The position numbers and the translations under genes were made by a program. Shown here one piece after another: positions 24,136 through 36,200 of a stretch of DNA of 64,000 bases. Source of the DNA: Clytia hemisphaerica (Eukaryota > Cnidaria > Hydrozoa > Leptothecata > Clytiidae); contig CACVBU010000402.1 of NCBI GenBank assembly GCA_902728285.1, positions 789,930 to 853,929 on the forward strand, given 5' to 3'. The notes beneath the pieces are model-generated. The model had not been told where the DNA came from. It ran no database searches and saw only the letters and a list, made by a program, of their open reading frames with translations. Position 1 is the first letter of the stretch. The number at the start of each line of letters is the position of its first letter.

Positions 24136-26759
24136 GTCATGACATTGTGACCCTAATCCTGCATTATTTTTTTATTATCAGAAAATGAATGTTCGTCCTA
24201 CTTCAGGTATCTCGTATGAAAATCTTGATCATATTAATGACAAAGGTAAAGAGATAACACTCAGAAGGAAAAAAGTAGATTGGTCATTTTAGATAAGTGA
24301 AACTCAATGGTTCTTTATTGTGATACGTGGACGGGTGAGAAAGAGTTTATAGCACGTGTGAAACAGAATTTACGAAGGTTCGAAACTTCTGAAATAAAAG
24401 GTGCGAGGATGTTACGGCAGACAAGCATTTATTACCTTAGCCGCAGTTCAGGCTATTTGGTTTGTATTCATTGATTTCAAAGGCTAGATTCGAAACTCTT
24501 CGATGGGAAATTCAGCCACTCATTTCCCATCCAAAACACGTGACCCGCGTGGTTTTCACGAACACTGAAAACAAAGAAAGGGCTAGATTTAATCCGTAAC
24601 TCTAAGTGCGACGCAAAACTTAAGGATTCACTTTTTCTTGTCTGACAATGGTCGAAGGTCCCTCTTTAGCCCCCTCGGGGCTTTCAACTCGATATCTGTA
24701 TTCATTAATAATGATTAGGGGCATTTTTTCAAATATCAACAGTTCTCAAACAAATTGGACGGTGGGTTATAAGTAAGATTACTTTTCTAAAGGTCATTCA
24801 AAATATTTGGTCAACCCAAAACTTAAATGTTCTTCCTCGTACAGAATTGATATCTGATCAATAAAATCGACTTTGATAGTCCACAGGGCACTTCTATCGA
24901 AAAACTTGCTGAAATTTTTAGAGTCAATTTAGACCTCAGGTAGGTCCTTGGTACCGAACTCCAAACTAAGCCAACTTAACGGTACGTTTGTTTATCGGTT
25001 GCGTGTATCAGCTTATTAAGTTATAACACTTCCTCGGTGATCCAACGATAACAAAACAGGCTCCTCCGCCCACTAATTTCTATAGATACCTCTTAATTCT
25101 TATCGTCTACTTCTTAATTGCTTGTTTTTCTATGTGAGCTCATTAAAACAGTGAAATCAAACGAAAATCTGAGATTACTCGCATTTTTCATTAATCACTT
25201 GTGACCGTAAATCCTAATCCTCAATTATACGTTTCCCTTTTTAGCCTTTGATTCCTCGGCAGAACGACAATGTTGGTCATAATATTTGACACAAAAAGAA
25301 TTTCCCAGCAAAATTTTGAAAACTGCAAGTATCTTAAGTGCCTTAACTTAAGGTTGGAAAGTAGAGTTTTAACTCGGGATCTTAACACGAGGCTTGAGAT
25401 TTAGGAGTATAGGATCTGAGGATATAGTCTGAAAACCATTATACTATTCCCAAATCGAAATATCCGATTAAACAAATTAGAAAGCCTGATAATTTCGCTC
25501 TCGACCAAGCTTTAAGTTCTGCAAAACGCTAACATACCCAGAAATTACCCATTGCATGACAAACCCTTAATATAAACACAAAGAGTATTTCAAGATGTAG
25601 AAAATTTTAAAAATAATCTTACCAAGGAGAACTCTATAGTTTTTCCAGCGGTCTTGTTTTTTTTTCTTTCACTATCCATGCGGGCCAGCTGACTGATGTA
25701 ACTGATGAGAAGATGATAAATTGAACAAAAATGATGACATGTATAATAAATATAGAAATCCAAAGGGATTTAAAAGACCGTTTTATAGAAATTCCTTGCA
25801 GCCAGTCAAATCTTCAAAACAAAGACCTGAAATTTGTATGATGAAGTAAACTAACTGGAATATTACGTCTGAGCTATGAATATTTTGATTTTTGAATAGC
25901 CTAGTGAAGTGTCTACCAAAATCTATCAGCTCGAACATATGTTTTGTTTTTAATACTGGTGAAAGTTCGACTGCAGGTCTATCTTTGATTCAACTCAGTG
26001 ATTTTCTTATTAAAAAATGATAACTTTTTTTGATCATTCAAAGTTACTTATTATTTATATCCCACAAATTTGATCAAAAAATTATTTATAATCTTTTTAT
26101 CAAATCGTTGGATTAGTACAGGATAAATTTTAGTAGCTTTTCGTTTTCCTTTTATGTGAGCGTGCCTGATGAACTGGTTGAATGTCTTATAAAATGAATG
26201 ACAATTACACTTTGAGAGACATCTAGATTCCAGATAACAACGTCTCTTGAAATCGACGTCTGAAAATGTAACGAGTGTCAACTTCAGAAACTAAACTCTC
26301 ACCATCATACCAAAAAAATTCCTTTATTAAACACACACCACGCTTTTTGAAATGATAGATCACACCATCTCATCATCTCATCACTCATCTAAATGGGCCA
26401 CTAAAAATCTTACCTGAAAATCTAAACCAGGGGAACAAATCATCGTTACTGACTGAATATGAGTCTTCTTGTTAGTAGTCCCGTTTTCAATCATTAAAGC
26501 CATTAATCGAGGGCTATCCATAGTCAGAGATAATTGGGATGGAGGGATGTATCAGGAGGTAGGTTTCCATGGTGTTGATTTGATTAAGACGAATAAACCA
26601 GAAGAAATGCAGTGTCATCTCTCTGAGGTTTGGTGTAATCCATGTTTTGTTACTTTTTCATTTAATTTTTTAGTTGCTTTTTTTCTAGAAAAAGAAATGA
26701 ATATGTGTATGTGTTATTATTGGGCGGTTCAAGTTATAGTCTGTTACCCCCCTGTGGAC

Positions 26760-27000
26760 GACATGGATTTTCCGTAAAAATTTACTTTTGAAAAACTTCA
26801 GGATTTCCGTAAAATTCAAGATTTTTTATGGGAAAATCTTGAATTTTCCGATACTTGGCAAGAAAATAGAGCAAATTTTATGGATTTTCCGATACATATG
26901 ACTAAATAATGAGGAAAAATCCTGGATTTTCCGAAACCTTTTTCAAATTTCTCAGGATTTCCAAGTGGAAAAAAAATCCAAAAAACACTGTCACCCCCCT
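26760..27000. repeat. Cluster of GGATTTTCCG motifs
   Basis: GGATTTTCCG, GGATTTCCGTAAAA and their reverse complements recur about eight times between C-rich borders (GTTACCCCCCTGTGG and GTCACCCCCCTAGG). It resembles the other iterated-motif elements of this window. No coding function. Confidence 0.55.
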
Positions 27001-27230
27001 AGGTAATGGTTTTCTGGAACTGCCCATTGCAAATAAGGGTTGGAAATAAGTAATTACGCTTCCCTATTTTCATTAACTTCAAGTAAAAATGAAGGCAATT
27101 TTTTCCATACATTTGGTCAAAATTGTTTCACTCTATCTTTTGATATAATGATATTGAAATTTCTAGTGCTAATATTTTTAAAATAACAAGTTTAAGATCA
27201 ATGCTTCAATTTTCTCTGTCCTTGAAGTGT

Positions 27231-30200
27231 TCAATTCTGCATAATACTATCGATCCAATCTTTAAATTCCGATACACGTGTGAAAACTGTACTCGCTTCT
27301 TTAGTGTCGCAGTATGGCGACCCGTAGCTAACCACGCCATGTTGAATCCAACTACCGTTTGGTTGTTGACATGTAAGCGGGCCGCCTGAATCACCTTGAC
27401 AACCAGATTGTGGACAACCACGACCGGCGGATGCGCAAACCATTTTGTCTGTGATTTCATTTAATCTCCATTGTCGCTTATAACAGACTTCATTGGACAG
27501 AATGCGCAACGGTGCATGTTGCAAGTGGTCCACTGTAAACGGCTTGTCACTCGTTTTACCCCAGCCTAGCAATATCCAACAGAAGAATAATTTGATTTTT
27601 TTAATGACCCTAGAAATTCACAAATATACATTCCTTCACCAGAGCGAGCAATTCAAAACCAAATTTAATTGAAAATGCGCAGCTCAAATATTTAGAAATC
27701 ATCAGGACCTATGCAAATTATTTACTCTTGTCTCCCGAATAGACGGGGGGGGGGGTCCGAATAAGCAGGGGGGTAGGAAAATTTTCTAAATTCTAATAAG
27801 CGGGGGGGGGGGTAATTTGAAGACATAATTTTTTTAACTGATATCAATTTCAACAACAAAAAAAGCAACTTTCACCAATAAACACGTAAAATAAGAACCA
27901 ATACTAACGGAGAGGAAAATTTTCACAAATTTAAGGTCTTTCTGCACTGTAATAAATATCGAATTACTCGAAATTAATTACAGGGGGGTCTTAATAAGGG
28001 CGGGGTGTGCATAGCACTACTTCGTCACATATCCTTACTTCGTCTCCTATTGTTATTTTCTTTTCTACGTCATAATTTATGCTTAAAAATTAAACAGCTA
28101 AATTTACATGGTTTCTACTAGATTATTGTTAATCATTTAAACATGACGTAACATATGCTATTATGCAAGCTAAGAAGTTGATTGACAGATATATTTTTCT
28201 AGAATACATAAAATAATTACCGTTAGGTGTGAAAATGATGGGCGCAGAGGTAAATAAAAACATACTTTGACATTATTGCCACCGCAGTAAGCCAGGATGA
28301 CATTCATAGCTTCACGCATAAGGAAGTTGGGCAAACATCTCATAATTTTGCGCGCGTTTTTCAGTAGTGTAAAATGGCAGTTTAGTACAGTAGCGTTTAG
28401 TATGATATAAACAAATCATTATATACCATTATTTTGGTAATAAAAGAGATGACAAAAAAACAGATAAGTAACTTTATCTTATCTCTATAACTATAAGAAG
28501 ATATCTATGAGATGGACACATTTGATCGTTCTTCTGCGGTGGCACTTTAATGAAAATTATGGCTAGTACATTTTTTTAACTGACTAATCAAATGACTACT
28601 ATACATGTAACATTTTGAAGAGTGAGTACACGGATGAACAATCGTGATTGGAATTCTAAAGAAATATCTCGAAAAAACCATAATACGCAAGCGCGGGTGC
28701 TCTACACATGGTCACATGACTTGAAAGTTGAATTTGCAGATCAGTCAAAAAAAATTATCCTTACTTGGTCACATGACTTGAAAGTTAGACTTTGCAGATC
28801 AGTCAAAAAATGTATCCTTACTTGGTCACATGACTTGAAAGTTAAATTTTACAGATCAGTCAAAAAAATTTATTCTTACTTGGTCACATGACTTGAAAGT
28901 TAGATTTACAGATCAGTCAAAAAAAATTATCCTTACTTGGTCATGATGCATTGCGTAAGAGTTCTTTAAAAATTTCGCAAAAATTTATCCTTACTTGGTC
29001 ACATGACTCGAAAGTTAAATTTTGCAGATCAGTCAAAATAATTTATCCTTACTTGGTCACATGACTTGAAAGTTAAAATTTGCAGGTCAGGCAAAAAAAA
29101 ATTATCCTTACTTGGTCACGTGACTTGAAAGTTACATATTGCAGATCAGTCAAAAAAATTTATCCTTACTTGGTCACATGACTTGAAAGTTAAATTTTAC
29201 AGATCAGTCAAAAAAAATTTATCCTTACTTGGTCACGATGCATTGCGTAAGAGTTCTTTAAAGATTTCGCAAAAATTTATCCTTACTTGGTCACATGACT
29301 TGAAAGTTATACTTTGCAGATCAGTCAAAAAATTTATCCTTACTTGGTCACATGACTTGAAATTTAAATTTTACAGATCAGTCAAAAAAAATTTATCCTT
29401 ACTTGGTCATGATGCATTGCGTAAGAGTTCTTTAAAAATTTCGCAAAAATTTATCCTTACTTGGTCACATGACTTGAAAGTTAGAATTTGCAGATCTGTC
29501 AAAAAAATTTATCCTTACTTGGTCACATGACTTGAGAGTTAGTTATTGCAGATCATTCAAAAAAATTTATCCTTACTTGGTCACATGACTAGAAAGTTAG
29601 ATTTTGCAGATCAGTCAAAATAATTTATCCTTACTTGGTCACATGACTTGAAAGTTAAAATTTGCAGGTCAGGCAAAAAAAAATTATCCTTACTTGGTCA
29701 CGTGACTTGAAAGTTACATATTGCAGATCAGTCAAAAAAATTTATCCTTACTTGGTCACATGACTTGAAAGTTAAAATTTGCAGATCAGGCAAAAAAATT
29801 TATCCTTACTTGGTCACATGACTTGAAAGTTACACTTTGCAGATCAGTCAAAAAATTTATCCTTACTTGGTCACATGACTTGAAATTTAAATTTTACAGA
29901 TCAGTCAAAAAAAATTTATCCTTACTTGGTCATGATGCATTGCGTAAGAATTCTTTAAAAATTTCGCAAAAATTTATCCTTACTTGGTCACATGACTTGA
30001 AAGTTAGAATTTGCAGATCTGTCAAAAAAATTTATCCTTACTTGGTCACATGACTTGAAAGTTAGATTTTGCAGATCAGTCAAAAAAATTATCCTTACTT
30101 GGTCACATGACTTGAAAGTTAGATATTGCAGATCATTCAAAAAAATTTATCCTTACTTGGTCACATGACTTGAAAGTTAGAATTTGCAGATCTGTCAAAA

Positions 30201-33200
30201 AAATTTATCCTTACTTGGTCACATGACTTGAAAGTTAGATTTGCAGATCAGTCAAAAAAAATTATCCTTACTTGGTCACATGACTTGAAAGTTAGATATT
30301 GCAGATCATTCAAAAAAATTTATCCTTACTTGGTAACATGACTTGAAAGTTAGAATTTGCAGATCAGGCAAAAAAAAATTATCCTTACTTGGTCACATGA
30401 CTTGAATTTTAGATATTGCAGATCATACAAAAAAAATTATCCTTACTTGGTCACATGACTTGAAAGTTAGATTTTGCAGATCAGTCAAAATAATTTATCC
30501 TTACTTGGTCACGTGACTTGAAAGTTACATATTGCAGATCAGTCAAAAAAATTTATCCTTACTTGGTCACATGACTTGAAAGTTAAAATTTGCAGATCAG
30601 GCAAAAAAATTTATCCTTACTTGGTCACATGACTTGAAAGTTAGATTTCGCAGATCAGGCAAAAAAATTTTCCTTACTTTGTCACGATGCATTGCGTAAG
30701 GGTTCTTTAAAAATTTTGCAAAATAATTTCGACCAAAAACACCAAACACTTCTTGGTCACGCCTTCTTACTCATTAGGAATGATCATACTTTCTCACGAA
30801 AACACCAAACACTATTTGGTCACGTCTTTTTATTCATTAGAAATCTTTATGTTTTGGACCAAAAACATCAAACACTACTTGGTCGTGACTCTTTACTCCT
30901 TAAAGGCCTCTGGACATACCCAATTTTTCGATTTTACACCAACTTAAATGACAATTTCTGCATTTTGAAAAGATTAATGTATAACTTTTTTTATATGTCC
31001 TGTTAAACCTACCTTATTAGAATTTAAAAATCGAAAAATTGAGATGAAGAAATTAAATGAAGAAAAAAACGAAGAGTTTTTCGAAGAAGAGTTTTTCACC
31101 TTTCAAAGCCCTTTTTTTGTGAAATGTATATGAATAGCGTTGTTATGACGTTTTATTAAGGTCCATGCCACACTTATTCCTTAATTACTCATGATGTAAT
31201 TTTTTAAATTCATTTTTTCAAAAGCAGTTTGTTCTTAAACATGTCAAAGAAGCGAAAACATAAGGTTTTTACCCAAATTCTGAAATTGATTTTTCACTAT
31301 GAACAGAGCCCTTAAACATTCAGATATTTTTCATATAAAATCCCACCAAATGTTACTTAATCATATCTTTCATTAAAAGCTCTCCTCACTTCCATTATTC
31401 GTCCAAAAATTTCTTCGATATTTAAAGAATTTTACGATATATTGAAACTTCAGGTGAAGAGGAACTGCTAGCTTGCACTTTTAGTACATTTGCGGCCGAA
31501 ACGCCCGACGAGACAGAATGAGATATACTTTTTTCTATTGAGATTTGTTAAGAATATTTAATTTTTTTTAAGCTTTAGGGTTTTCTTTCTTTTGAATCTT
31601 AACCCTAAAAATATTATTGAAATTTTTACGGCGATTTTTAACTGGTATGACCGATTTTAAGAGATCCCAACCGTGATCAGGATAGGATAGAGTGATCTGT
31701 CGAAACGAAGTGTCCCAGAACTTGTGACCTGGTTGATGTATGTTTCAAAAAACTTCTTTCTTCTACATTTTGACTTATTATAAAGAGACTTTAGCATTAC
31801 TTTTAGAGATACTAAAGAAACTAGCTGAAAAATTTAGATTTTTTAAACTTCCACAGATAGATCACGGTGAAAACTAATTTATTTAAAATTATTCAAAAAA
31901 TAATATCAAATTTGATTCCATTATTTTATTAGTTTTCTTGTGCCGCTTCTTAGAAGGGCATACTGTAAAAGTCGGACCCGGACTTTGGACCCTGACCCCA
32001 GACCCTATTTCGGACCCAAGATCGGACCTCAAATCGGACCCTAATTCGGACCCAAGATCGGACCTCAAATCGGACCCTAATTCGGACCCCAAATCGGACC
32101 CCTATCTACAAAAGTCGGACCCCCATCTACAAAAGTCGGACCCCCAAATGAAAGAGTTTCTGATCAGAAAACCCAGCGCGCTATCCCGTGGAGCCACACT
32201 CGCACAGCAGAAATCAAAATTTGGAAATACTTATACAATAACAAAAAAGACGGGGGTTATGTTATTATAATATGGGTAAAATTGCCCCTTTTTTAACCTG
32301 ACTGAAATTCGAGCCGTTACTATCAACCCTGCGGGGCCCAAGGCGCCGAGTATGCACCCGGCACAGTGACAAGCCGTTACTAGATGCTAATCAAAAATAG
32401 TGTGACATTGGAAAAAGTGGCCAAAAACAACTTTTTGAAATAACTCCCCAGGTATTTTGAATCTAGCCTTCAAATCTCAGAGGCTTATAGAACTCAAGAC
32501 GAGGATATGATTGAAAAAAAAAATTTTGTTAATTGAGCCAAAATTGTGGCTGCAAATAAAAAAATGTCGATTTTTTTAGAATGTAAGCCACATCAAAACT
32601 AGAGATGATACAAAAAAGAAACCTTCAGCTCTCGATGGTAGAAAGATTGAATTTTACGAAAAGCATTAAATGTACACGATATTCCACTGTTAAACGTTCT
32701 ATTTTGTGGCTTACATTAAAGGGATATTTTTGTCAGAAATTAAGCGTTTAACCTGCTCCGTACGCTTCTAAAACATTTGTAGCTACTCAAAATGATCTAA
32801 AATCCAATTTAAAATCACCAGAATACTTTCAAAATGTTGTGAAGTCGTAATTTGAGCACAAAATGTGGCTTACTTGGAGGTAAATGCAAGATAATACCGT
32901 TAACATGACAATACAGATAATTGATCAATTAAGAATGCAGGGTTGGTATTTTATATCAAATTTGAAAGGAAACCATCAATAGTTGTCTTTTCATGATTAG
33001 ATGAGCAATTTTTGTGGCTGACAGACAAAATTAAGTTACACTAGGTACTGTTCTAGCTTCATAAACCACCACTGAAATCGATTTGAATCACATTGTTTGA
33101 TAAATGCTTTACAGTCATGTTTTTGGATCTGTAAGCCACAATAATGTGCATTTATAATTACAAAATATAAGGCTATTCTCTTTATATTTGATAAATAATC

Positions 33201-36200
33201 AAAGAAATAGTTTAAGGCTTGATAGTCAATGGACTTCCAGCCTGTATAATTTCTGATTATCTCCCCCGCTGTAAGCCACATTTTTTACTCACAGAAGGGC
33301 AGTAAGCCACAATTTAATACAAAATGTAATGTATCAATAAATAAATAAACATTCGGCTATCCATTACTTGGAAAATCTTAATAAAATCTTTGTCAAAGAT
33401 CTATAATGCATTTATATCCATTTTAATAGAGCTTCTTATCGAGTCCGTAAGCCACCAAAATGTACTTTTAACAACTATATTTTACTTTTTTCCTTGATAT
33501 TCAGCCATAAATTGATGGTGTTCCTAATCAAAGTGAAAGAAAATATTGAAATAAAAAAATCACAGCACTTTTATGATGTAAGCCACATTTTCTCTCATTT
33601 AACAATATGTAAGCCACATTTTTGGATTGAATATGAGAAATCCAAACCTTTTCTGAGAACTCGCAGAAGGAACTAATGTCATATCTAATTCCATTGCTGA
33701 GAAATAGCTTCTCAAAGATTGCAGGTAGGGTAAGCCACTCGGCATGTCAGCCACAGAATTTACTCACACTTTAGACAGCTATAGATCAATTTTGAGTCAG
33801 CCACAAAATTTCATTCTTTTTGCGACGGAAAGCTGAACTATTCAGCTTAACAACAGATGCATTTACAAATGTAAGCCACAAAATGGTTTCTCTCTATGAG
33901 CAAAGTTGTGGCTGACTGTAAAAATGTCACAAAACAGGGGTTAATTTTTGATTAGCATCACTAGCAACCCTGACCTAAGCAATTCCAAACAACAAAACCC
34001 CCGGAAAATTTGCAATGTCGGAATGAGCAATATACAAGAGTTTTTTCCACCGTAGATGTATTTATAAATAGTATTTATTTCCGCTTTAGCGCGCCATAAG
34101 GGTCCGACTTTTGTAGATGGGGGTCCGAATTTTGTAGATGGGGGTCCGACTTTTGTAGATGGGGGTCTGACTTTTGTAGATGGGGGTCCGACTTTTGTAG
34201 ATAGGGGTCCGATTTGGGGTCCGAATTAGGGTCCGATTTGAGGTCCGATCTTGGGTCTGAAATAGGGTCCGGGGTCAGGGTCCAAGGTCCGGGTCCGACT
34301 TTTAAAGTATGCCTCTTAGAAGCCGTATACAGTATGTTCTTTATAAAGCTTTTGATAAAAAAAGGGTTCAGACATTGAGATTTCAACCTTTTGTATTACT
34401 TTTTGCTAGGCGGAACAAGAAAGCGATCATCCATTCACTTTATTAAGTTTGTTTGTTAACACCTTAAAAAAAAAGAGAGATCAACCATTGACTATTTCTT
34501 GTTTCATTTGTTTATTAACACCTTCACATGAAAGAACAATTTTTTCGTTTAATTTCAACAGCTATAAAGGTGTTACAGAACAATACAATAAAAAAAAGCA
34601 AGTAGAAACCACCTCTAATCTCAAGATCAATCAGAAATAATTTATGCGATTATTCATGCATATATTATGACGTAAAAGAGAAAATAACAAAAGGAGACGA
34701 AGTAAGGATATGTGACGAAGTAGTGCTATGCACACGGGGGGATGGATTTTTTTCGATTAACAATTAGCGGGGGGGACGTCTATTCGGGAGACAAGAGTAC
34801 CTACGTTTCCGGTAACATTTTTTAACTAAAGGACTTTTTTTAATGTGACCCCAGTCGCCTACCTAACGTTGAAGGGGAAGCGACTCAGACTAAAATTGCG
34901 ATAATGTTGATGCAAAATAAAAAAAAACATTTTGAACCATCCTGGTGTACTCAAAATAGGACAATGTGGGCTATGGTATTTCATACCTGAGATAAAGCAT
35001 TTCGTTCCAACCGGCACTTGTTGTCCTTGACCAGGTAAACAAACAGTAGATCGATAATCACTCAATCGAATGGGTGAAGATAGCTTCAACAGGGCAAGAT
35101 CATTGTTCAATGAGATGTGCTTCTTGTATTGTGGATGGGTGAAAAATTTCTCAACACCAACTCTCTGCTCATGGACGGATCCAGTCTTTCGGTTTGTCAC
35201 TCCTATGAGGTTGGCGCATAATTGAATTTGTTTCAATTTGATGAGAGTTAGGTAGAGTTTTCTTTTTAAAAAATGAGCATTGGAGCAATGGAGATTTTTC
35301 ATATTTTGTGAAGTTACGTAACTTTCAATTTGCGCAAGGGTTTATAGATTAGGGTCTACAAGTCTAATGATTCCAACATTTGCTTTCATAAGTACTAGTA
35401 ATAACATGGTTTCATGGCCCCCGGCGTGCGCATCGAATTGAGGGGGCCAAAAAAATATGTCGCCCACCATGGTTGGGCGACGAAGAAAATTTTGCCCTTA
35501 TTTCACCCCTCTAAACGGTATATATAAGATTTTTCAAAGTAAAAAAAAAATACTGGGGGGGGGGGGCCATGGCCCCCCTGGCCCCCCCGGTGACGGGGGC
35601 CATGGGTTTAGAGGGTGATTTGGGATTATTTATAATCCAAAATCACCCGAGAATACCATGTTATTCCGCGTTAATTATATGGTCAAAAAAAGAATTGAAG
35701 AACACTCAATCGCTATTCTTTTCGAAACTTATAAAAACATTCAAAACTATAAAAAAACATTCGACTGACACTTTTATTTTGATTGGCTTAAAAATTTCGT
35801 ACGATATTTTGTTAACCAATCAAAATATCGTACGATATTTCAACCAATAAAAATTTTTGTTTACATCAGGGCGATTACAAAAAAGCGGGGCTATGTAATA
35901 GTTATCGGACAGTTGCGAGTACAATATGAGAAATATTTTACGAATTCCGAGATTTTTCCGTACAATATTTTCCGAGCCTGTAGGCGAGGAAAATATACGG
36001 AGAATCCGGAACGAGTGAAATATTTCCATATTGTACGAGCAAATGTCTGATAACTGGTTTATCGGTGACCCAAAAAATGCACTTTTTGTGTTGGAGGACA
36101 CTTTGGTATCAAAGTGACGTTAGATTGCTTCTACCGCTACAATGCAACAACATCTTTTCGTCAATTTATATTTTTACATGTAAAATACAAGATATATTGT

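Larger units (their letters stand above)
1..27230. other. Gene-free, repeat-rich 27 kb region
   Basis: No protein-coding exon could be supported on either strand. Open frames here are short, lack recognisable domains and mostly lie in repeats or AT-rich sequence. Repeats that can be defined are listed separately. The stretches 270-1200, 1681-2530, 2680-4360, 5901-7640, 8991-10000, 10346-12476, 13075-13584, 15890-17280, 19361-20700, 22045-23280 and 24140-27230 show only AT-rich unique-looking sequence or degraded repeats. Diverged or very small exons could have been missed. Confidence 0.6.
27725..34797. mobile_element. ~7.07 kb TIR-bounded element inside protease intron
   Basis: The left end CTCTTGTCTCCCGAATAGAC is mirrored exactly at the right end (GTCTATTCGGGAGACAAGAG), with TA on both outer sides. 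Inner similarity resumes at TGCATAGCACTACTTCGTCA, CATATCCTTACTTCGTCTCC and onward (about 27985-28085 against 34660-34735). In between lie G-rich tracts, the 59-bp tandem array (28690-30690) and nested inverted-repeat elements (31942-34326). No transposase frame was found, so it is non-autonomous or assembled by nesting. It occupies most of the 7.4 kb intron. Confidence 0.7.

Noticed and set aside
26469..26777. Open frame of 102 codons on the plus strand
   Set aside because: No recognisable domain, low-complexity hydrophobic middle, and its end runs into the GGATTTTCCG repeat cluster. No support as a gene.
28690..30690. CRISPR-like array
   Set aside because: Units are contiguous with no unique spacers, and the genome is that of an animal. 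It is a minisatellite.
28622..31006. Several open frames of 64-115 codons
   Set aside because: They follow the 58-60-bp tandem array and its degenerate continuation; the repeated peptide text is a by-product of the repeat unit.
31938..34386. Frames with SDP repeats on both strands
   Set aside because: They arise from the inverted TCGGACCC arrays. The same peptide appears on opposite strands at the two ends, as expected for an inverted repeat and not for a gene.
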